Source: Pyrrhosoma nymphula (taxonomy: Eukaryota; Arthropoda; Insecta; Odonata; Coenagrionidae). Taken from it: DNA of 64,000 nt. The stretch covers positions 18,758,596-18,822,595 of the forward strand of contig OY754330.1 in assembly GCA_963573305.1 (NCBI GenBank), read 5' to 3'. Both the position numbers and the translations under genes were made by a program. The notes beneath the pieces were generated by a model, which saw only the letters and a list, made by a program, of their open reading frames with translations, was not told the origin of the DNA and did no database searches. Of the stretch, positions 56,411-64,000 are shown one piece after another (within the stretch, counting starts at the first letter, position 1; every line of letters begins with the position of its first letter).

Positions 56411-57360
56411 TTGAATATTCACCAAAAACATATACTAAATATTAAATAAATTCCATATTCCATTAATGTGCATAATCTAGGGATTACGTCGACTGCTACC
56501 TTATCATGGGATTGTCATGTAAATAATATTTCTAACAATATTCATTCTATACTTTATCAGTTAAAAGTTCACAGAAACTTACTTCCTTTTAATACTAGAA
56601 AAACACTCATATCTTCGCTTATTTTATCTGTAATAGATTACTGCTGTCTTGTTTATAATGACCTCAACGAATAAAATAATCTCAAACTTCACCGGGCCTT
56701 AAACTCCTGCCTTAGGTTCATTTTTGACTTTCGCAGGGACGTCCACATCACACCATATTATAAACAACTAAGATGGCTCAACGTCAAATCCCGTAGAGAA
56801 TACCTTCTGGGATCCTTTTTGTTTGTTCTATTTAAAAACAAATCGCCCAAGTACCTGTATGACTTGTTCCTTAGTTGACCCTCTGTCTCTACAATGTCCA
56901 CTAGGTCTGATCCTAATCAATTGTATTTTCCACGGCATCGCACCACAGCATATAATAAATAATTTCTTGTAACAGCTTGTCACATATGGAATAAGATGCC
57001 AACTGATATTAAAAATTGCATATCTGTTAAAACATTTAAAATGAAATATCATGATTATTTACCTTCCCGTGAATAACATAAGTTACTCCTATTTTTTTCA
57101 AATTTGTGTTCATGTTATTATGGTTCCTTATTTACTCTATCATTTTGCTATTTGTTAAGTTGTGAATGCATGAGTTTATTTGTGTTGCATCAAATCCAAA
57201 TTGGTGTATAAACCCATTCGCCTTTTTTACGTACATACATTTGTTATGTTATGAAATGGGAAGAATTATATATTGACATTTTAAAAAATGATGAAAAGTT
57301 TGTCTTTTTTTGTAATTTGGATTGTGCCTGCAAACTGTATTATTATTATTTCTGTTCTTA
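56411..57360 (+). pseudogene. Jockey/I-group LINE 3' end, 5'-truncated
   Basis: Frames give NLGITSTATLSWDCHVNNIS, LYQLKVHRNLLPFNTRKTLI and DYCCLVYNDL, then after a frameshift LKLHRALNSCLRFIFDFRRD, YYKQLRWLNVKSRREYLLGS and FVTACHIWNKMP-like end. This is the RT-distal region (LG-----LSW--HV--I, LPF-TRK-L-------DYC--VYNDL, RALN-C-RF). Two stops and one frameshift are present. The 3' UTR runs to a TATTATTATTATT end and a CTAT microsatellite. Confidence 0.85.
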
Positions 57361-57619
57361 TGGATTTTTTCCCGAACAATTAATATTTTTCTATCTGTCT
57401 ATCTATCTATCTATATACATATAAACATCTTTAGGAATTAAGAGCGTTCATGGATTATCAAAACACATAATATATTATACTAGAATTTCCGCATACACTT
57501 CCGCGCTTAACTACGCGTTCAAATATACGTCCTATTTTCCCTTGCGTAGGCATCCTAAATGAACCGTAAGTAGATAAAACCTAGTTTACTTGAATCCTCT
57601 AAAATTACAGCGAGAATTA
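57361..57619. other. (CTAT)n and unannotated sequence
   Basis: Short CTAT/CTGT repeat at 57391-57415; nothing else recognised. Confidence 0.5.
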
Positions 57620-57790
57620 GAAAAACTGGGTGGTGTAGTGCATCGGCTCGACTAGCCAAACGTACATGGTTCGGTTCTCGGTCCAGGAGAAAATTTTCTC
57701 ATCGCGATACCTACAAATGAATTTTTAAAATCAGCCAAAGAATTAGTTCCTAGATCCCCATTGGGTTGATTAGACATGATACTAGACCTC
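57620..57790 (+). repeat. tRNA-derived SINE
   Basis: GGTGGTGTAGTGCATCGGC gives a pol III A box. GGTTCGGTTCTCGG, about 40 nt on, gives a B box. The cloverleaf is imperfect and the sequence continues into a non-tRNA body. Confidence 0.55.
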
Positions 57791-58299
57791 CTAGGCTCCC
57801 CAGTAAGAGAGTTGAGGAAGTTATAATAACTCCAGTTAATCTCTTAAGGATAGGTATGTAATCACGAGATGAAGTCACGATTGGTTCTCGATTTTGGCAC
57901 GAATTCTTCAAGGCAATTTATTTTTCTAATTTGGCGTGAATTGACTGAATTTTAAACAGTGATCAATCACTTTGGCTCAGAGAGAAGCGGTGAAATACGG
58001 CTTACGGCAATAAAATTGTCGATTATACGTCATTCATCTTTAATTGCCTACGCAATTAAAGATGAAAGAATCTCATTAATTTTTATAATATTTACAGCAA
58101 TAGCCCAGGGGCTATTAAAGGATATAATCCTCTTCAGGGTTTGACATTTAATATTTCTACATATATAAACTTTGTACATAGTCGTGTAGCAGATTAAGTA
58201 TAGGTGCTGGAACTCTTTTCTTCCGGGATGGCCTAATGACCTGGCATTCACTCGAGATGTGAGGGAAACCGGCAAAACCTAACGCAGGTCACCGTGTGG
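57791..58299. other. Unannotated sequence
   Basis: The piece GGGATGGCCTAATGACCTGG (about 58226) is weakly A-box-like. No gene. Confidence 0.35.
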
Positions 58300-58893
58300 A
58301 TGTTCCATTAATTCGTCTAATTATGTTCCTCCGTTTTTGGGCCTTTGGGCAGAGGTATGTTCTCATTGGTCCCTTTTGTTGAAGACTCGTTTCCATGACT
58401 AAGCGAGAGTGTAGCCGTCTTTTCGGTAGAAATTATTGGGCGTTTTTGCTATTTCAATCGCTTCCCGTATGAGTCTTGGGAAGTAGCGGCCTTCTTTTAT
58501 CAACGACTTGGCCTTGTTGACGTATCAATGCTGTGCGTGGGCTCCTTCCACTGATACTCGGCGACCACTGACTGGCGGAGTTGTCCATATTTCTCGGCCC
58601 TCCTGTGCTCTTGGAGCCGACATTTCAGAGCTCTGGAGATCTGTCCGATGTAGGAATGGCCACAGCTGCACTCGATTTGGTCAATTCCTCCGACCATTTC
58701 TTCTGGGAGGCGATCCTCGAGGTTCAGGAGGATGTCTGCGGTTTTTGTGATGCACTTGAACTTCATCGTCACGTTGTGCTTGTGGAGGGTCCTCGCAATT
58801 TTTTCGGTTGTTCCGGCGTCGTATGGAAGGATGGCGTAAGCTCTAGGTTTTTCAATAAGGACCTCTTCGGCTGAGCTCTCGGCGGTCCTTTAA

Positions 58894-60145
58894 GGTGGTT
58901 TGACAGAGATAGTTCCCTAGTCATAATGGAGACCATATTCAAATTTTATTTTTTTATTTTAGCGTCTGTAAGAAGTATGGAATAAATATTTTAATATTAA
59001 TAGCGCAAAGATATAGTTATATATTACCAAAATACTCAGTAATTAAATAAATAAAGCTATATAAGTCTCTAACTTGACTCATTTTTTCCCGCCGTATGGC
59101 TGAAAACCCTTCAAAACAGTAATGTTTGCGATTCTGTAAAAATTACTGTGGTGAGGATTAGATTATTTTTTTTATAAATAGTTGAGAAAACGTTCAAACT
59201 ATACACCGATAGTTTTTTGACGGAATCTAGGTGCTATCAGTTTCTATTTTTTTTAATATTCTCCCTCTGGAGCGCACAGCCATAATCTATCCCATGTAAA
59301 ACAGCTTATATTTTTAGGCAAATTACTCGAAAAGTAGTTCGGAAAGGGGTTGATATTTTGAAATAATTGGAAAGATGAGAGTTTTTTCTTTAAAATGAGA
59401 CCAAATTCATCAAATTCTAGGTGAAGTGATTTTTTGCTCAAACTACCTTGACAGCCAACATTTTCTTCTTTTCTTTTCTTCTTTTCAAAAATTACTGTGG
59501 TGAGGATTAGATTATTTTTTTTATAAATAGTTGAGAAAACGTTCAAACTATACACCGATAGTTTTTTGACGGAATCTAGGTGCTATCAGTTTCTATTTTT
59601 TTTAATATTCTCCCTCTGGAGCGCACAGCCATAATCTATCCCATGTAAAACAGCTTATATTTTTAGGCAAATTACTCGAAAAGTAGTTCGGAAAGGGGTT
59701 GATATTTTGAAATAATTGGAAAGATGAGAGTTTTTTCTTTAAAATGAGACCAAATTCATCAAATTCTAGGTGAAGTGATTTTTTGCTCAAACTACCTTGA
59801 CAGCCAACATTTTCTTCTTTTCTTTTCTTCTTTTCAAAAATTACTGTGGTGAGGATTAGATTATTTTTTTTATAAATAGTTGAGAAAACATTCAAACTAT
59901 ACACCGATAGTTTTTTGACGGAATCTAGGTGCTATCAGTTTCTATTTTTTTTAATATTCTCCCTCTGGAGCGCACAGCCATAATCTATCCCATGTAAAAC
60001 AGCTTATATTTTTAGGCAAATTACTCGAAAAGTAGTTCGGAAAGGGGTTGATATTTTGAAATAATTGGAAAGACGAGAGTTTTTTCTTTAAAATGAGACC
60101 AAATTCATCAAATTCTAGGTGAAGTGATTTTTTGCTCAAACTACC
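58894..60145 (+). repeat. MITE family A copy 3, enlarged by tandem triplication
   Basis: Left: TTAA at 58890-58893, then GGTGGTTTGACAGAG. First right end GCTCAAACTACC at 59447, followed by TTGA, repeated at 60145. The basic element would be about 554 bp. The excess is the tandem array at 59138-60172. Confidence 0.9.
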
Positions 60146-60172
60146 TTGACAGCCAACATTTTCTTCTTTTCT
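59138..60172 (+). repeat. 349-bp tandem repeat, about three units
   Basis: Units begin at 59138, 59487 and 59836, exactly 349 bp apart. Only a few substitutions separate them (for example at about 59889 and 60074). Each unit holds the last ~310 bp of MITE A plus ~38 bp of the PLE target flank (ACAGCCAACATTTTCTTC). The array therefore arose after the insertion. Identical minus-strand 100-codon ORFs in each unit are non-coding by-products. Confidence 0.95.
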
Positions 60173-60440
60173 TCCGTTTTTGCGATCTACAAAATAGTAT
60201 CTCACCGGAAGCCGTTCCACTGGAGGGTCTTCAGGAGGTGTTGCTTTTCTATGCTCATGGCACCAGCGTCGGATAGATATAGGTGGAATAGAGTCTTGAT
60301 GACTGCGGTCTTCTGTCGCGGGTGGTGATGGGAGTCTGCGTGGAGATAGCGGTCCGTGTGAGTGATTTTCCGAAAAACATAATTTATATTACTCGGTGAG
60401 TTCATCCGTAATTCCACTGGATCGCAATTTGGACACAAAC

Positions 60441-61285
60441 TATTTCCTCTCCTTTACATCGTACACCATGCATTGTCTTACGTTGTGCTCCCTTGTACGT
60501 GAAAAACATCCAGCACTCAATAGTCTCGAGTGGGCGGTCTGTTTTTTTTAAGTCCCATCATACACTGAAACCTCATGATATCAGTAATATTCATTCCTAA
60601 GAATGGTTTGCTGCAGGTATTCACTCCATCAATATCCGAAGCATTCCTTCATGATTTATTGCTTTAAAATCTCTAGCATTTTGCTTTGAAATAGACTGCT
60701 TCGACTTCATTTGGTATTTTTTTCCGTCAATTCTTCTTTCTTTGATTCAATTAATGTAGCTGTTTAAGGTAATCTCTAACGCTTAGGTTTCCGCGGCGTT
60801 GATTGGATGATCTCTCCATTGCTACTGGGTTCTGGAACGCGGTGAAAAACTCAGAAACAATAGAGAGGTCAATGGTAAACTCTAATTGAATGAATATCTG
60901 ATGCATTACTGCGAATGCAGGAAGAGAAGTCGGCAGAGTCGCCCATCAAATATTCGGCAGAATTGCAGAGTTTTACCCGGTGGAGAATCCGAACAGACTT
61001 CACTACTTAACTCTAATAGTTTTCCACTACAAATTGCTTGGTTGGTTATTTAGAGAGGGGACCGATAGTTGAGGTCATTGGCTCCATTTTGAAGATGTGG
61101 TTCGGTAGGTAACACCATGAATTTTTTAATTTAGTGTTGTTTTCACATCATTCGAAAGATACGTAATTCGATGCAGAGAATTTAAACTAAGAAATAAATA
61201 AATATGAAACACCATTCATCGTAATTTTTAGCCCGTATAGAAGCGTATCAGGCTTAAATTTGTAGAAATACTTTGTGTACATTTC
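60441..61285. other. Unannotated sequence
   Basis: No gene or repeat was recognised between the two PLE remnants. Confidence 0.4.
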
Positions 61286-61339
61286 AATTAAAACAATATT
61301 GGTAATTTTCCACACAGTATATTATAAAAACAGTTAAAA

Positions 61340-61395
61340 TCTACCACCGACAAAGGTTTCGGCATGTAATGTCATTATCAAGGTACAACTTTCTC
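61340..61395 (-). ncRNA. Degenerate hammerhead motif of PLE
   Basis: Minus strand: UUGAUAA (61375-61381) where CUGANGA is expected, stem II GACAU/AUGCC with one mismatch, GAAA (61357-61360), stem III AC-CUUU-GU, and GUC cleavage triplet. UACC and GGUG can start stem I. Two core changes imply inactivity. Confidence 0.5.
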
Positions 61396-61510
61396 AGAAA
61401 CTCCGCCATATATACTCCGGGATAGCGGTGAGGGGGTGGGGGGGGGAATTCAGGAGGAAGTCACAGAGGGGGAAGACAGGAGGAAAAGGGGGGGTAGAAA
61501 AAGCCGTTGG

Positions 61511-61711
61511 TCAGGAGGGATTGTCATAAGATTTTCGGACGGGAGGGAGAACAAGGTTTAACAGAGGCGATCGATCATTAAAAACAACATCATTACATAA
61601 CTTAGCCGGGCTATGATTGATTTCATATTGCTCAGAGAAATCCTGCTTAGCCCCTTTGTCAAAATGGTGTAAAACTTCCATGTCAAAATTACTAAAAGGG
61701 TTAAAACACAC
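61511..61711 (-). pseudogene. PLE endonuclease C-terminus
   Basis: A 66-codon frame includes MCFNPFSNFDMEVLHHFDKG, AKQDFSEQYEINHSPAK and FNDRSPLLNL. The NFDM-VL----KG---D--EQYEI pattern is the end of PLE GIY-YIG endonucleases, comparable with 12219-12473. Upstream catalytic part is not present. Confidence 0.7.
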
Positions 61712-61850
61712 AAGTATTTCGCGAGACAGGATTTATCGCAAATATGCAAATTTATCGCAAATATATGTCTCGCTAAACACTTGTGTGATTTTTGTGACTT
61801 CTGCTTTTATAATAAACTGTGTGGAAATTTACCAATATTGTTTTGTTTGA

Positions 61851-62548
61851 AATGGACGTAATTTTTAGCCATGGAATAAACGCAATCAGAACGTCATGGG
61901 ATCACTGGCAATATCAGAATGGCTGATGAATGCACAGAGATCGATTGAGTAACGAAGAAGAGGAGATTGATTGAAAACTAGAAGAAACGTTTGGTGGGCT
62001 AGCACCCGAGAACTTCGCTCGTCGCGACGCCCGATTGAAAACGTGAGCTAACGAGGGAATTAGGATTATTGCGACAGCAGTGGTGTAAAGTTTATTTTTT
62101 TTTATTCCCGCGCGTCCCAATGGACTTCATCACACTGAAACGCAAACCCAATCAAAGTATATCCAGTAATTGAAATCAGGGGAATCCATCTGTGGGAGAG
62201 AGTATATTTGGATCTACATCTCTAGATTAGAAGCACAAATGCGTCACACCGACAGCGAACAGGTTTGGCGTTTGATTTCGCACACAATGAGCTCTTTCTT
62301 CTCTCTGATATGAGACGAATTGTATCGTGGTATCGAAGCCCTTTTCAAATACAAGACTTACTTCTGGCTAACATTATTACAACTGGCAATGAAATGTCAT
62401 GCGTGTCTGTTCGCTAAGCGCAATATGGGGTGTTTCAAAAGGAATATACGTAAGTACTCGAGGAGATAGGGGAGGTGATCTGCCATATTTTCAAGGGTAA
62501 TGTGAGTTTCCGGTACGCCAGCGAAAGTTTTTGTTTTCGAAAACCTAC
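61851..62548. other. Unannotated sequence
   Basis: No recognisable gene. Confidence 0.4.
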
Positions 62549-62592
62549 GAGGGGAAGTAAAGTACTCTACCAAGAGTACTTTACTTCCCCTC
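62549..62592. repeat. Perfect 20-bp inverted repeat
   Basis: Arms GAGGGGAAGTAAAGTACTCT (62549-62568) and the exact complement (62573-62592) are separated by ACCA. A strong hairpin or cruciform of unknown role. Confidence 0.9.
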
Positions 62593-62924
62593 TTAGGAGT
62601 AAAGAGTAGAGTAAAGAATGCGCATTTGTAAAATGCAAGAAATATACCCGTGTGACCAATAGCTGTAGAGAAAATTGAGGTTGAAAATGACCCATTTCGT
62701 GTTTTTCGTCAGATTTCATTGCCATATTTGGAGGTTTTACGAAGGATAGTGACTAGTTTCACGTCTACAATATGTCCTTATAGCCTTCCACCCAACAATG
62801 TTGCGGGTCTGTGGAGTGAAACAGGAGCGCTGGGGTGGGACGGTACGCAGCCTCGAAACGGCCATTTCAAGTAGTGAAAATGGCATTTCTGTGAAATCAT
62901 GACGCAGAGTTATGCGTTCGTGTT

Positions 62925-63165
62925 TCACGAACAGCTAAAGCCAAGAGTCCTGAGAGTTTTTTTTACAACATGGCAGAGAGGAAAAAATGATGCACTTATC
63001 AGGTTTCACACTCAAACATTCCTAGAACAAATATTGTATTGCTAACTTAAAACTGTTGCACTAACGCGCAGCGTTTACATGATAAGTGAGGAGGATTTGG
63101 TGGAAATACTTCTGTTGGAAGTAGGTGAAAATGGTGTTTTTGCTGGCGTGACAAAATTTCACGTT
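62925..63165 (-). repeat. Fragment related to Harbinger MITE interior
   Basis: Reverse-orientation similarity to the inside of 50570-51141 and to segment Y at 14690-15085: the ACATGGCAGAGAGGAAAAAA, TGATAAGTGAGGA and GAAGTAGGTGAAA blocks. Ends not recognised. Confidence 0.55.
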
Positions 63166-63365
63166 TAACATTTTCCATTTCAATAACCATCTTGGACATT
63201 GGAATGAAAAAAATAACGGCAAAAAATAAGATACAATTCTTAAGTACAACGTAAAATAGTTTTTAGTCGTTATTATTAATAGATGTCACAGCTTTTTGAC
63301 GTTTTCATGGTAACTGCAGATGGCTTCTGACAAAATGTTTGCGTTACCATAGCTAATACTAACGG

Positions 63366-63545
63366 GATCTCTAACATTGGTAACATACCAATAGTGTACT
63401 GCATGCTTATGAGGCTTTGCCTCCTGACAAGCATTAGTGATTCATGCTAATACATCAATAGTTTAGGGTTAAAAACTTTAATAGGGTTTAGTGTAAGGCA
63501 TGTTGGTGACTACTCACCCCCTGCCACACACCCTTGAGGTGGCTT
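63366..63545 (+). repeat. Repeat E, copy 2 (empty site)
   Basis: Uninterrupted counterpart of 50503-51260. The sequence GACAAGCATTAGTGATTC has a single TTA at the point where copy 1 carries the Harbinger MITE. Confidence 0.85.
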
Positions 63546-64000
63546 TCAGGGTATTTTGCAGGATAGCTCCGTTACTAAGGATTTATGACCCCATGTTCAT
63601 CATGATTAAAATCTCCTCCCATACCTCCTCGAGAATCTACGCCGATTTCTCCTGAGACACCCTTTTATATTTCGCCAGCACCCCGAATAACATACACTTA
63701 AAGTCAAATTCATTCAGTAACTAAGTACATACCCAAGTAATGAGGACTACACAAATTTTTGTTAAATCTGAAAACGATACTTTTTTCCATTGTCACCGAA
63801 AAAATGACTCAGTATTTGCAGTTTTCCACACGGGGTGGACATACAATTCCGATCATCTTCAAGCTTTGCAGGTGAATATTTAAGACCGCTGCAGTCAAGT
63901 CAAAAAGTACGCAATCTCATCTTAATCAATGAATGCATATTCATCGTCATCATAATGGAAAAAAAATTACACCACAATAGTCCTGAATCGTAACATTTAC
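63546..64000. other. Unannotated sequence to window end
   Basis: No gene or structured repeat recognised. Confidence 0.4.

Larger units (their letters stand above)
58300..60440 (-). pseudogene. PLE remnant: RT end and GIY-YIG endonuclease, interrupted
   Basis: Minus strand, upstream part (60440-60170): VFRKITHTDRYLHADSHHHP, IKTLFHLYLSDAGA and KQHLLKTLQWNGF, the RT thumb region of a PLE. Downstream part (58890-58400): ILPYDAGTTEKIARTLHKHN, LLNLEDRLPEE, IECSCGHSYIGQISRALKCR, then LQEHRRAEKYGQ and, one frame shifted, YFPRLIREAIEIAKTPNNF and a stop. The endonuclease shows C-x-C-G-x-x-YIGQ, the R-L-x-EHR helix and the EAIEI strand with Glu. MITE A at 58894-60145 splits it; removal rejoins the two parts close to in frame. 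Confidence 0.88.
61286..61850. mobile_element. PLE remnant, inverted pair
   Basis: Outer arms 61286-61330 and about 61806-61850 are inverted copies (TTGGTAATTTTCCACACAG and its complement). The left side holds an HHR motif and an endonuclease C-terminus on the minus strand. Layout is again 3' ends outward. Confidence 0.65.

Noticed and set aside
59253..60220. Three near-identical 89-100-codon minus-strand ORFs
   Set aside because: They are produced by the 349-bp tandem repeat of a non-coding MITE end; other MITE A copies do not keep the frame open.
1..64000. CRISPR arrays, operons or bacterial promoters
   Set aside because: The window is eukaryotic: splice signals, SINE/LINE and MITE content, and no regularly spaced short repeats with unique spacers.

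Overview
This is a 64-kb piece of AT-rich eukaryotic genomic DNA, almost certainly from an arthropod. The evidence is indirect. Coding sequence occurs as short, spliced or decayed fragments, spacers are long, and the mobile elements are typical of arthropods: Penelope-like elements (PLEs) with GIY-YIG endonuclease, CR1-like LINEs with the ATCTAC-rich 3' tail, piggyBac, hAT, PIF/Harbinger, mariner-type and P-type elements, and tRNA-derived SINEs. The species cannot be named from the sequence. I found no convincing intact host gene and no rRNA or functional tRNA gene. Two THAP exons and one GC-rich exon-like segment are the best candidates for anything beyond ordinary transposon debris.

Layout. 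0-10 kb: copies of two TTAA-flanked MITE families (called A and B here) and a decayed piggyBac element (6521-9930) carrying a nested hAT-like element (8390-9760). 10-13.5 kb: MITE B pieces and a head-to-head inverted Penelope locus with two hammerhead-ribozyme (HHR) motifs, lying between 75-bp direct repeats. 13.9-16.3 kb: a hAT element with a perfect 8-bp target duplication and internal nested inverted repeats. 16.3-20 kb: no recognisable gene. 20-24 kb: MITE B, inverted repeats, SINE/LINE tails, a second HHR palindrome and a zero-spacer 53-bp palindrome. 24-25.7 kb: a Harbinger-type MITE and LINE remnants. 26-29 kb: the best-preserved gene, a PLE reverse transcriptase (27016-28851), next to an inverted, internally deleted copy that holds the missing endonuclease half. 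30.5-34.4 kb: a CR1 3' end and a 3.18-kb P-type element with 31-bp terminal repeats. 35-39.6 kb: a LINE split by a 1.55-kb near-perfect palindrome and by a second MITE, then a CR1 esterase/endonuclease fragment and MITE A. 40-57 kb: mostly unannotated, with small MITEs, LINE tails, a THAP exon and a Harbinger MITE whose empty site is present at 63.4 kb. 58-60.4 kb: a PLE remnant interrupted by MITE A, which was then partly triplicated with its flank. 61.3-61.9 kb: another inverted PLE remnant with an HHR motif.

How the parts relate: this is a layered transposon graveyard. Nesting gives relative ages: piggyBac before hAT; LINE before palindrome before the TTCCACC MITE; PLE before MITE A before the tandem triplication; repeat E before the Harbinger MITE. 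The recurring theme is that PLE loci occur as head-to-head inverted pairs with HHR motifs on the outward 3' sides.
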